Source: Actinomycetota bacterium (GTDB lineage: Bacteria; Actinomycetota; Acidimicrobiia; Acidimicrobiales; Acidimicrobilacustridaceae). From it: a stretch of DNA of 33,678 nt. The notes beneath the pieces are model-generated. The model saw nothing but the letters and a program-made list of their open reading frames with translations. It searched no databases and was not told where the DNA came from. A program made the position numbers and the translations under genes. The stretch is taken from NCBI GenBank assembly GCA_009705225.1, contig WLCQ01000009.1, forward strand, positions 1 through 33,678, written 5' to 3'. Below are positions 8,154-15,526 of this stretch, piece after piece. Every line of letters starts with the position of its first letter. The first letter of the stretch is position 1.

Positions 8154-8626
8154 GCGGCCTCTCCATCCACGCCGTCGCGGAAGGGATCGACAACTTCCGT
8201 CTGTCGGGAGACCACGTCGAAGGCATGGCCGAACCCACCGATGTATGGGAGTAGCAACAACGGAACTTCGTGGTGAACGGTCACCATGGCAAGGGAACAT
8301 CGTTGCCATCCGCGCCCTCCAATGGTTTCGATGTCGACGGTCGTTGAGAATGGCGAGCGGCCGTACCCGACGATGGCTGCCGCTGCGGCGCTGACCGCTC
8401 GGTCGCGTGCGTCGGACGCGGATGGCGATTCCACATACGCCCGAACTCCCTCCCGGGCAGCCGTGGTCGTGGCCAGTTGGGCATCGACGACTCCCCACGC
8501 ATTGGCCACGAGCAACATGCCGACGATGAACATGAGGATGCCGAAGGGCAGTACCTCGATGCCCGCAACCTGACCTCGATCACCGGTGCCTCGGCGTGGT
8601 GCGGTTCGGTGGGGAGATGTGGTCAT
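8147..8626 (-). CDS. TadE-like minor pseudopilin
   Basis: A 159-residue protein with a class III prepilin-like start: GTGDRG (to residue 18), then QVAGIEVLPFGILMFIVGMLLVANAW as a single membrane helix and a soluble tail of about 110 residues. The segment AQLATTTAAREGVRAYVE after the helix is the TadE hallmark. It should be inserted in the membrane and cleaved after DRG by a TadV-type prepilin peptidase, which is not in this window. The ATG overlaps the upstream TadE-like gene as ATGA, and its end overlaps the TadG-like gene, so it is translationally coupled on both sides. Confidence 0.82.
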   Translation of the reverse strand: MTTSPHRTAPRRGTGDRGQVAGIEVLPFGILMFIVGMLLVANAWGVVDAQLATTTAAREGVRAYVESPSASDARDRAVSAAAAAIVGYGRSPFSTTVDIETIGGRGWQRCSLAMVTVHHEVPLLLLPYIGGFGHAFDVVSRQTEVVDPFRDGVDGEAAC

Positions 8627-9021
8627 CGTGGTCGCTCCACCCGGACCCGCACGGTGCGACTGATCGGTTCGGGGCCGGCACCGCGAAGTGCGTCCCAGAG
8701 GAAACCCGGTGGTTGGGCATGCACCGTGAGAGTGATTGTGTCGGTCGACGACCCCGACCAATCGAGACTCACCCCGTCTCCGAAGCGGCCGAGATGACCT
8801 CGAACAGTTCGTTCGGCTTGCTGGCGGGCCAGGACCACCGAGGTGAAGTCGTCGTGCCCGACTCTTGCCCCGGCGACCTGGCGGGCGCCTTCGTACGCTG
8901 CATCGGTGACCGCCGATCGGGCGAAGAGCGCGAACAGCGACTGCACGGCGAACAGCAGCAGGGCGAGCAGGACGAGGAGCCCGGCAATCGATCCGATGAG
9001 CCCCCCGCCCCGATCGTCCAC
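8623..9021 (-). CDS. TadE-like minor pseudopilin
   Basis: A 132-residue protein starting with MDDRG directly followed by a hydrophobic helix (GGLIGSIAGLLVLLALLLFAVQSLF), then FARSAVTDAAYEGARQVAGARV, a typical TadE continuation. A soluble tail of about 90 residues follows, ending with alternating basic residues. The GTG start (9021) follows the stop codon of the Flp-like gene with no intervening base, and its TGA overlaps the ATG of the next TadE-like gene. The leader before DRG is only two residues, shorter than in its neighbours. Role: minor pilin or pilus-assembly protein of the Tad system, by family and context. Confidence 0.8.
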   Translation of the reverse strand: MDDRGGGLIGSIAGLLVLLALLLFAVQSLFALFARSAVTDAAYEGARQVAGARVGHDDFTSVVLARQQAERTVRGHLGRFGDGVSLDWSGSSTDTITLTVHAQPPGFLWDALRGAGPEPISRTVRVRVERPR

Positions 9022-9231
9022 TTACTTGCCGATCTGCGTGATCTTGGTGTTGGTGGTGGTCTGTGTGGTCTTCCACATCTGGTTGAACCCCACCCACATC
9101 GCGGCCCCGAGGAAGGCCATGATCAGGATCGCGATCGCTGCAGAGATGACTCCTTCGCCCCGATCGCCAGTGAATCGCGAGCGCATGGCATTGCGGATGA
9201 AGGCCTGCAGTGTGCGGTTGGTGATGTGCAT
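9022..9231 (-). CDS. Small Flp-type pilin candidate
   Basis: A 69-residue protein, the right size for a Flp/Fap prepilin. It has a 25-residue positively charged leader ending TGDRG, a hydrophobic helix (EGVISAAIAILIMAFLGAAMWVGF), and a short polar, Thr/Asn-rich tail. Start ATG 9231 is supported by a strong ribosome site AAGGAG 5 bases upstream, the best in the locus, which fits a highly expressed major pilin. Unlike classical Flp (G followed by an Glu-Tyr at +5/+6), the Glu is directly after the cleavage-site Gly and there is no EY pair. It is therefore a divergent pilin, or another TadE-type component. It lies between tadC and two TadE-like genes. Confidence 0.75.
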   Translation of the reverse strand: MHITNRTLQAFIRNAMRSRFTGDRGEGVISAAIAILIMAFLGAAMWVGFNQMWKTTQTTTNTKITQIGK

Positions 9232-9286
9232 CGTTGCTCCTTGGTTCGGTTGTGTTGGGTGGTTACTGCAAGTGTGAAGAGGTCGT

Positions 9287-10234
9287 TCAGGAGGTCGTGA
9301 AGAGGCGAATGGCTTCGAGGAATGGCACGGCGAGGAACAGCACGCCCGGAATGAGCGTGGCCACGGTGACCGGAATCCAGACCTGCTGTGCGCGGCGCTC
9401 CAACTGCTCGATGAGTTCGCGGTGCACCTCTGATCGTGCCGAGCGAGCCTCCTCGGTGATGAGCGCTCCGAGATCAGTTGCTTCACGGTTGAGTGCGAGA
9501 ACGCCGAGCAGTCGATCGAGTGCGGGCACACAGGCGAGATCGGCCCATTCCCGCAGGGCCCGAGATTCGTCGACGCCCTGTTGGAGCCTTCCGACAACGA
9601 CGCTGAGGTCGACAGCGATTGCAGCATCGCTGCGGTTGGCGATCCGGGTCAGGGCCTGGCCGAGCGAGTACCCAGCCGAAAGCAGCATCCCGAGTTGCTC
9701 GCTCACCACTGGCAATTCAAGGAAGATCCGTCGTTTCCACTGCTCGGATCGGTGAGCGAGTTGCTGCTCGATGATGAGGAAGCCGACGAGCGATGCTGCC
9801 GTGCTGGCAAGTGCTACGACGAGGGCGGGAAGCCCCGCGACAACGGCGAGCATCAAGATGACAGCCCCGGCGGTGATGGAGCGAGCAACCTGACGACTCC
9901 GGAACTCAGCGGCACCCACGTTCGCGTGGACGCGCAGGAGTCGGTTGCCGAGCGGCTCGGCCACACCGAACATCGCGGCGACCCGATCTCCGTATCGCTC
10001 GCTGGTAGGGGAGAACCATGAACGTAGGAAGCGGAGCAATTGGCGCGCGTCGCTGCCGATACTGGTGTCGGAGTTCGTCGCCGATGTTGTGCCCGTGCGA
10101 CCAGCGGCAGCGCCGGCGATGTGGGGACGCAGACGGTTCGAGAGTGAGGGGCGCCGGAACCAGCGGAGCTCCCCGAGGATGAGCGCGGCGCCGCTCCAGA
10201 CCAGCAGGAGGAAGGGGACAATGATCCGGATCAT
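9287..10234 (-). CDS. tadC: Tad inner-membrane platform protein TadC (T2SSF domain)
   Basis: A 315-residue membrane protein with N-terminal hydrophobic segments, a central cytoplasmic T2SSF/GspF domain (EQWKRRIFLELPVVSEQLGMLLSAGYSLGQALTRIA, then ADLACVPALDRLLGVLALNREATDLG), and C-terminal membrane segments near residue 290. TadB and TadC together form the platform that couples the TadA ATPase to pilin extrusion. ATG 10234 overlaps the tadB stop (ATGA). After its stop there are 55 bp to the pilin gene, the only sizeable gap within the locus, where the pilin's ribosome site lies. Confidence 0.88.
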   Translation of the reverse strand: MIRIIVPFLLLVWSGAALILGELRWFRRPSLSNRLRPHIAGAAAGRTGTTSATNSDTSIGSDARQLLRFLRSWFSPTSERYGDRVAAMFGVAEPLGNRLLRVHANVGAAEFRSRQVARSITAGAVILMLAVVAGLPALVVALASTAASLVGFLIIEQQLAHRSEQWKRRIFLELPVVSEQLGMLLSAGYSLGQALTRIANRSDAAIAVDLSVVVGRLQQGVDESRALREWADLACVPALDRLLGVLALNREATDLGALITEEARSARSEVHRELIEQLERRAQQVWIPVTVATLIPGVLFLAVPFLEAIRLFTTS

Positions 10235-11094
10235 GTGCGGAACACCCGTTCCTCAGTTGGAAGCCGCAGCATGCGCCCGGCCCAGATCCAACAGCCAGCA
10301 GTGACTGCGATCGCCACAAGGACCGCCGATTGGCCAATGGGGGTCTGATAGGCGGAGCGGCCTGTGCCAACAGCAAGACCGGCTGCAGCCATACCGAGTG
10401 GTACGAGCAGGACGAACCTGCGGGCGAATCGGACCCCGGCCTGACGCGCCCGCGCCTCGCGGCGATGGCGAGTGTCGATCCGTCGATCCTCAGCGAGAGC
10501 GATGAGCCGTCGATCGAGATCCGTCCCGCCGAGTTCGGCGGCGATGAGAAGTGTCTCGCACACGCTGTCGCAGGTGGGATCAGCCAGCGCCGAGCGCAGA
10601 ACCGTGAGCATCCGTTCGAGGTCAGTGTTGAGCATCCACTCCCGCGATGCGTCGGCGAATGCAGGCTTGAGTTGGATAGGGGCAGACGCACCGATCTCGA
10701 GAAGCGCCTGCGGGATCGACCGACCTGCGGCGGCCGTGAGCACTCGAAGCTCATCGATCATCCGGGGCCAGGATTCCTGGGCTGCCGCAAGCTGCTGCTG
10801 GCGACGCTGGCGCGCCGCGGAGATTGGGAACGTGGCCGCGAACACCCCTCCGGCGATGGCGGGGAGCAATGATCCGAAGATGGTCAGGCAAAGTGCTGAG
10901 CCGAACGCGAACGAGCAGACTGTCGACAGCAACAAATGTTGCGTCGAACGCTGATCGAGGAGTCGGCGGATGCGCTCAACGGTTGGTAGTCGCCATGGGG
11001 GCGCCGGGACCGGTTCGCCCGAGTCGCCGCGGCGTGGAAACACGATCAGCGCAACCCCGGCCGCAGTGATGAGTGCAGAGGTGATTGCGATCAT
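10231..11094 (-). CDS. tadB: Tad inner-membrane platform protein TadB (T2SSF domain)
   Basis: A 287-residue protein with an N-terminal helix (ITSALITAAGVALIVFP), a membrane hairpin around residues 50-90, a T2SSF domain (QESWPRMIDELRVLTAAAGRSIPQALLEIG and ADPTCDSVCETLLIAAELGGTDLDRRLIALAEDRR), and C-terminal membrane segments. It partners TadC. The ATG at 11094 overlaps the tadA TGA. A longer in-frame extension exists upstream, but it lies inside tadA and lacks similarity, so the coupled ATG is preferred. Confidence 0.88.
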   Translation of the reverse strand: MIAITSALITAAGVALIVFPRRGDSGEPVPAPPWRLPTVERIRRLLDQRSTQHLLLSTVCSFAFGSALCLTIFGSLLPAIAGGVFAATFPISAARQRRQQQLAAAQESWPRMIDELRVLTAAAGRSIPQALLEIGASAPIQLKPAFADASREWMLNTDLERMLTVLRSALADPTCDSVCETLLIAAELGGTDLDRRLIALAEDRRIDTRHRREARARQAGVRFARRFVLLVPLGMAAAGLAVGTGRSAYQTPIGQSAVLVAIAVTAGCWIWAGRMLRLPTEERVFRT

Positions 11095-12383
11095 CGGACG
11101 ACCTCCGTCGAGCACCGCAGGAGGTCCGGCAGGTCGATCCCCTGTGAGGCGAGCAGGTGAGAAAGTCGGGCTGGTACAGCGCCGGTCCATCGGAGCGAAT
11201 TCTCCGATGACGTCCGGAACAGTTCGGTGACTGTGAACGCCGCGCTGTCTGGCCCCGTGGTGAGTTCTTCGACCGCCAGGATCTCGCGAACTCTTGGGCC
11301 CGAGGACGTGCGTTCGCTGAAGACCACGAGGTCGATGCACTCCGACACCAGGGTCGTGAGAGCGGAATGCGGGAGATTGCGGGCGGAGTCCGAAAGTTCG
11401 GCGAGGAAGCGGAGTCGGGAGAGCGCGCCGCGGGCATTCGCTGCATGCACCGTGGTGAACCCGGTGACCCCGGATGAGAGCGTGAGCAGGAGTGGAAGGG
11501 CTTCTCGGTCGCGAACTTCGCCGACCACGGCTACGTCGGGTGCCATGCGCAGGAAGCCGCTCACCAGACGCCGGAGGTCGATACCCGGACGATCGGATCG
11601 TGCAGCCCGGGTCTGCATGCTCGCGACGTTGGCCAGTGGGGCATCGATCTCGAACACCTCTTCTGCAGTGACCACACGGAGGGATGGGTCGAGCTCGCCG
11701 AGGCAGCAGGACAGCAGTGTGGTCTTCCCGGATCCGGGAGCACCGGCGAATACAACCGATGCTCCGCCGCGTACTGCTGCGGCGAGGCAGCGCGCAGCGG
11801 CAGGAGAGAGTGTTCCGCCGGAGACCAATTGCTGAAGCCGGGTGAACGGAACGCCGGTGAAGCGTCGGATATTGACCATGCAGTGCCCGCCCCGAGCGAT
11901 GTCGCCGTGCACAATGTGGAGGCGTGATCCATCGTCGAGCTGCGCGTCCTGGAGTCCCTCGGTGGGGTCGAGCTTGCGGTGACTCCCTGATGAATCGTCG
12001 AGCAGTTTGGTAAGCGTGCGCAGCACATGGTCGTCATCGTGGAACGTCTCATGGTGGTAGCCACTCGCTCCGCGGTGGCGCTTGACGAAGATGTCCGAGG
12101 GAGTGTTGATCTCGATCTCCCAGACATCGGGATCGAGCAGGAGCTCGGTGAGCGGCCCGTACTCGGCCAGATTGCGCCAAGCCCGACGGGCGACCGCGTC
12201 GGGATCGGCGATTGGTGTCGGGCGCACACCGAGGGCCGCCTCCGACTGCCATGTTTCTATTGCGTCATCGATAAGGGTGCGGAGCGCGTGACGGCCATCG
12301 TCGGTTGCCATATCCACCGCGATGGTTCGTGCGTCGCGCTGGACGGTGCGCTCGATCTCGATAAGTGGTTTCGATGTCGTCAT
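11091..12383 (-). CDS. tadA: Tad pilus secretion ATPase TadA/CpaF
   Basis: A 430-residue type II/IV secretion ATPase of the CpaF class. Seen: the N-terminal domain segment YGPLTELLLDPDVWEIEINTP, the Walker A GAPGSGKTT (Lys220), an Asp-box-like VVTAEEVFEID, the Walker B-like region APDVAVVGEVRDREA, and the His box GFTTVHAANARGALSRL. It hydrolyses ATP to drive assembly of Flp pilins. Start ATG 12383 overlaps the tadZ stop as ATGA; the frame remains open upstream but only inside tadZ. All catalytic motifs look intact, so the machine should be powered. Confidence 0.94.
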   Translation of the reverse strand: MTTSKPLIEIERTVQRDARTIAVDMATDDGRHALRTLIDDAIETWQSEAALGVRPTPIADPDAVARRAWRNLAEYGPLTELLLDPDVWEIEINTPSDIFVKRHRGASGYHHETFHDDDHVLRTLTKLLDDSSGSHRKLDPTEGLQDAQLDDGSRLHIVHGDIARGGHCMVNIRRFTGVPFTRLQQLVSGGTLSPAAARCLAAAVRGGASVVFAGAPGSGKTTLLSCCLGELDPSLRVVTAEEVFEIDAPLANVASMQTRAARSDRPGIDLRRLVSGFLRMAPDVAVVGEVRDREALPLLLTLSSGVTGFTTVHAANARGALSRLRFLAELSDSARNLPHSALTTLVSECIDLVVFSERTSSGPRVREILAVEELTTGPDSAAFTVTELFRTSSENSLRWTGAVPARLSHLLASQGIDLPDLLRCSTEVVR

Positions 12384-13663
12384 GATGCGATTCCCAATGA
12401 ACCCGGAGCGATCGGAATGGGGTCGGAGGTGGCGGGGGTGGGCCACTCCGACCCGAGAACCGAGTCCACGATCGATCGGAGCGAATTGACGAAGAGCTCC
12501 GGGAGAGGGCGGGCATCGAGCAGCATGCTGTCGAGACCCTTCGGGAAATCCAGGAATGCCGTCGGCGGAGGATTATGAGAAGGCTGCAACTCCCGGAGTA
12601 ATTGCTCGATTGCGCGCCTGGTTTCCCCGGTTCCGAGCGCTCTGCGCCCGCCTCCGAGCATCACGATCCGGATCCGGCCGGCACCGACACCGAGTTCGAT
12701 CAGATCGCTGATGATCCGGACGAGCCGACTTACGCCAACGAGGTCCGGTCTGCCGGTGACGAGAATCGCATCGGCGGATCGGGTGATGATCCGACTCAGC
12801 GAATTTCTGTCTCCGATGTCGAATGATCCGGTCTCAGATTCACCCTCGAAGTCCGGGTCGATGTCGGCGATGAGGAGTTGGCAGGTTCGACGTAACGAGA
12901 CGACTGAGGCTCCGACGGCATGCGTGCCGAGCGATGTCCAGTCTCGATGACGACGCAGACCGGGCACGAGGAAGAAGTGATGGTGCGGACATGGGTGGAG
13001 GAAGCTCACGAGATCCTCCGGTGCAGGCGTTGCCAGGCGGTGGGCCTCGACCAACTGCTGCAGCGACGGTGTGAGGTTGGTGCTGCCGAGCATGAGAGCG
13101 AGTGAGCCGTCGAGGGCTGCATCGACCAGCGTGACGGCGAGCGTGGCGCTGAATCCTTGTGCGAGAGCGGCAGCAGCTGTGGAGGTACCGGTCCCGCCGG
13201 CGCCGACAACAGCGACGAGCGGAGCGAGCGGTGCAGTTGGCGCGTCGATGGTGTCAGTGGTCAGGACTTCGGTCGGGCGATGAAGATCATGACGGTCAGT
13301 CGGCTCAGCCCAGCAGCGGAGCGCGTGCAGGAGGTCCTCGGGGCCGAAGGGGTCGGTGATCGTTCCGCTACCGCCAAGTGATTCCCAGTCGTGCCGGGCA
13401 ATGCCCTTGGTGATGACGATCGTGGCGCAGCCGGTCTCGCGGGCGAGCATGAGGAGATCACGATCGAGTCCGATCATGGACTCGTCGATGATCGCCGCCG
13501 AGAATCGCTGGATCGAGCCGATACGAGCCCGCAACTCCTCGAGCGAAATGCAGCGGATGACCTCAACGCCGAGCGATCCTTCGTTCGACCATGCTGTGAG
13601 ACGAGTGATCCAGTCGGTGCGTGGGGGAGCGACCGTCACGAGCGAGAAGGTGGCCGCTCTCAT
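12380..13663 (-). CDS. tadZ: TadZ/CpaE-like localisation protein with degenerate P-loop
   Basis: A 427-residue protein with an N-terminal receiver-like region of about 120 residues and a C-terminal ParA/MinD-like domain. At residues 154-162 the deviant Walker A is GAGGTGTST: the family pattern KGGxGK(S/T) has lost both lysines (Ala155 and Thr160). Later motifs remain recognisable: VDAALDGSLALMLG, LLIADIDPDF and the LPELFVNSLRSI tail. TadZ marks the cell pole or assembly site and recruits TadA. Loss of both lysines suggests weak or no ATP hydrolysis; atypical Walker motifs are already known in some TadZ proteins. The ATG overlaps the cpaB TGA, and its own TGA overlaps the tadA ATG. Confidence 0.85.
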   Translation of the reverse strand: MRAATFSLVTVAPPRTDWITRLTAWSNEGSLGVEVIRCISLEELRARIGSIQRFSAAIIDESMIGLDRDLLMLARETGCATIVITKGIARHDWESLGGSGTITDPFGPEDLLHALRCWAEPTDRHDLHRPTEVLTTDTIDAPTAPLAPLVAVVGAGGTGTSTAAAALAQGFSATLAVTLVDAALDGSLALMLGSTNLTPSLQQLVEAHRLATPAPEDLVSFLHPCPHHHFFLVPGLRRHRDWTSLGTHAVGASVVSLRRTCQLLIADIDPDFEGESETGSFDIGDRNSLSRIITRSADAILVTGRPDLVGVSRLVRIISDLIELGVGAGRIRIVMLGGGRRALGTGETRRAIEQLLRELQPSHNPPPTAFLDFPKGLDSMLLDARPLPELFVNSLRSIVDSVLGSEWPTPATSDPIPIAPGSLGIAS

Positions 13664-14433
13664 TGCAGGCCCCATGGGAGGCCAGTGGTTTCGGCGCCTG
13701 AGGGAATAGCGCCGGGACTCATCACCAGTGTTCGCCCGCTTTCGGGTGCATTCGAACCGGTCGTGCGAACCAACGTGAGTGCGGCGACCTGCGCCGCGTG
13801 TGCGACATCGAGCACCTTGTCCGTATCGGCGAAGCTCGCGGTGACAACCAACCTGCCGGCACCGGCCACCGAGGAGGAGTCGGTCGTTGTGACCTGGGTG
13901 AGACGCACGGATCTTGCGAGAAGCGCGGTGTGCGCATCCAGTCCTGATCCGAAGGTGGCGAGCACGTCCACGGTGTCACCTGCCCGCAACTCCCCATCGA
14001 TCGCATGTTCACGATCGATGGGAAAGGAGAAGCCCACGCCGCTGCTGGGGGCGGCGGACACGCGGACGGCGCTGCGCTGGAGCAGTTCGCCCGCTCCGAT
14101 TGGTGCGAGTGTGACGGAGTGCAGCAATTCGTCGGGGTCGCTGAATCCATGGTCGAAGAGCTCATTGGAGATGGCAACGGTGCGGATCTCGATATCCGCT
14201 GAGCTGAGTTGCGTGCCCGGAGCGATGACCCTCCGGGCGACGACGACGGTGTGGTTCGCAGTGCCGTGGTCGGTACTCGCAGCGACGAAGGCGAGGCACG
14301 CAGCCAGTGCGATGAGGACTCCCCCCACGACCGCGCGGTGTCGGGGGATGAGGCCCGCTGTGGGCCGGGGGACCGTTCGCTGGGCATTGGTCGGGTTCTT
14401 CCCGGCGTTCAATCGGGGGATCGCCAGCTGCAT
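13660..14433 (-). CDS. cpaB: CpaB/RcpC pilus assembly protein (SAF domain)
   Basis: A 257-residue protein with a basic N-terminus, a single membrane anchor (GGVLIALAACLAFVAAS) and a SAF/CpaB-type domain (VVVARRVIAPGTQLSSADIEIRTVA). A later segment DGELRAGDTVDVLATFGSG is typical of CpaB. ATG 14433 is chosen because GGAGG lies 9 bases upstream; an earlier in-frame TTG at 14469 overlaps the likely -10 hexamer. It is the first gene of the Tad operon, and its stop overlaps tadZ. In Gram-negatives CpaB links to the secretin; without a secretin here, its extracellular role in a monoderm envelope is open. Confidence 0.87.
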   Translation of the reverse strand: MQLAIPRLNAGKNPTNAQRTVPRPTAGLIPRHRAVVGGVLIALAACLAFVAASTDHGTANHTVVVARRVIAPGTQLSSADIEIRTVAISNELFDHGFSDPDELLHSVTLAPIGAGELLQRSAVRVSAAPSSGVGFSFPIDREHAIDGELRAGDTVDVLATFGSGLDAHTALLARSVRLTQVTTTDSSSVAGAGRLVVTASFADTDKVLDVAHAAQVAALTLVRTTGSNAPESGRTLVMSPGAIPSGAETTGLPWGLQ

Positions 14434-14546
14434 CGTCGCCTGCCTCCATCGGGTGAGTGGGGAGCGCAACGTAGGGATGGCGAATGGTTTCCGGAAGAGG
14501 CCATTGGGCCCATTCCCTTCTTCGATCTCGTCCGTACCCTTCGGGC
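14434..14546. promoter_or_regulatory. Divergent control region of the Tad operon and the HTH gene
   Basis: For the Tad operon (minus strand) there is a TACGTT hexamer at 14473-14468 with TTCCGG 17 bp upstream (14496-14491), followed by a leader carrying GGAGG at 14447-14443. For the HTH gene (plus strand) TACCCT at 14535-14540 lies 6 bases before ATG 14547, so its message should be leaderless. Between them sits the 8-bp palindrome TGGGCCCA (14505-14512), and TTCCGGAA (14489-14496) overlaps the Tad -35. Either could be an operator for the HTH protein. The elements are seen; the regulation is inferred. Confidence 0.5.
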
Positions 14547-14846
14547 ATGGACGATCAACGGCCCAGTACCGCGCCTGCTGTGCAGACCGTTGCGTGGATG
14601 AGCACCGGTGAGGCGGCAGACATCCTCGGTCTTCGCACCCGCACCCTCTACCGACTCATTGATGAAGGACAGCTCCCTGCCTATCGATTCGGCCGCGTCA
14701 TCCGCCTCAAACGACATGAGGTCGACGCGTTCGTCGAAAGTTGCCGGATCACGCCGGGATCACTTGAACATCTGTATCCCGATGGCAGTGACCTTCAGGT
14801 CAGGCGCGAGCCGATCACCTCGTCGACTCCGGCCAGCGACACGTAG
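14547..14846 (+). CDS. Excisionase-family helix-turn-helix DNA-binding protein
   Basis: A 99-residue protein whose centre matches the excisionase/MerR-like winged HTH: MSTGEAADILGLRTRTLYRLIDEGQLPAYRF, then GRVIRLKRHEVDAFVES. The C-terminal 35 residues are a polar tail. Despite the family name, most such chromosomal proteins are transcription regulators or architectural proteins, and there is no integrase or attachment site nearby. ATG 14547 is chosen because TACCCT lies 6 bases upstream; earlier in-frame starts would lie in or before this hexamer. It is divergent from the Tad operon and is the best candidate regulator for it. Its last 52 bases overlap, tail to tail, the gene on the minus strand. 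Confidence 0.85.
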   Translation: MDDQRPSTAPAVQTVAWMSTGEAADILGLRTRTLYRLIDEGQLPAYRFGRVIRLKRHEVDAFVESCRITPGSLEHLYPDGSDLQVRREPITSSTPASDT

Positions 14847-15394
14847 CGAACTCCTGTTGGGCTCGCCACAACCGCGAGGTCGGTGCTGAGTGATCGGAGC
14901 TCTCCGCTGGTCATGAGCGAGCCGGACCACATGGTGACCTGCTCGCCGGGGTCGACGAAGGACTCGATGATCAGCCGGGTGGATGCCTCAGTTGCCGCGA
15001 GAGATGAGGGTTCGCCGAGCACGGGTGTAGCGGGCGACTCTTGGTTTGGAGCCGGGCTCTGCGGTATCCGATCGCCGAACGACCGAAGTCGTTCGGTGGA
15101 GTCGAGACCGAGAATCGACCGGAGGCGAACCCCGATCAGTCGATCGCCCGATGTGGCGAGGACTGTCCATGTGTCGGTGACGGCGACCACCCTGCCCCGG
15201 TGTCGCCGGCCACTCGAGAGTGTTGCCAGTACCTCGCATCGGCGGTCCATGAAGTCGGCCAGAACCCCTTCCAATGAAGCGTCCTCACACCCGTGCTGGT
15301 TCCAGGCAGTGACGCGTCGTCGCCGACGCGCCGCCTCTGCGACTCGGGCGTCGGCCGCCCACTCCTGGAAGCCCGGTTCGCCGAAGTGGTCCAT
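14795..15394 (-). CDS. Hypothetical protein, possible LSm/SH3-like barrel
   Basis: A 199-residue protein I cannot assign to a named family. The N-terminus is charged (HFGEPGFQEWAADARVAEAARRRRR). Residues of about 45-100 (LADFMDRRCEVLATLSSGRRHRGRVVAVTDTWTVLATSGDRLIGVRLRSI) show the alternating, Gly-punctuated pattern of a small beta-barrel, with the 'SG..H.G.V..V..TW..L' rhythm of LSm/SH3-like nucleic-acid or protein binding domains. A second beta-rich part follows a Pro/Ala linker. ATG 15394 has AGGGAG 6 bases upstream; an in-frame ATG at 15418 is also possible. Its 3' end overlaps the convergent HTH gene by 52 bp. Its place beside the Tad locus is suggestive only. Confidence 0.65.
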   Translation of the reverse strand: MDHFGEPGFQEWAADARVAEAARRRRRVTAWNQHGCEDASLEGVLADFMDRRCEVLATLSSGRRHRGRVVAVTDTWTVLATSGDRLIGVRLRSILGLDSTERLRSFGDRIPQSPAPNQESPATPVLGEPSSLAATEASTRLIIESFVDPGEQVTMWSGSLMTSGELRSLSTDLAVVASPTGVRYVSLAGVDEVIGSRLT

Positions 15395-15492
15395 GATTCG
15401 CTCCCTGTCGTCGTTCATTGGCCGGTCTGTGTGGTTCCGGAGGTGCACTCGGTTCCGACGTCATGGTGCCCGCACTCGGGTCCTCTGGGTCA

Positions 15493-15517
15493 GGGCCGTA
15501 TGGCCCGCCTCTAGGCT
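15493..15517 (+). promoter_or_regulatory. Hairpin and -10 hexamer before phoH
   Basis: A perfect inverted repeat GGGCC-gtat-GGCCC (15493-15506) lies just before TAGGCT (15512-15517). TAGGCT is 9 bases before ATG 15527 and is the only TANNNT in the right place, so the phoH message should begin within a few bases of the ATG. The hairpin occupies the -35 to -10 spacer and could be an operator for either phoH or the divergent hypothetical gene. Confidence 0.45.
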
Positions 15518-15526
15518 GTGGGCAAC

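Noticed and set aside
14547-14846. Excisionase as a sign of an integrated mobile element
   Set aside because: No integrase, attachment repeats, tRNA target or phage genes are nearby; the family name alone is not evidence of mobility.
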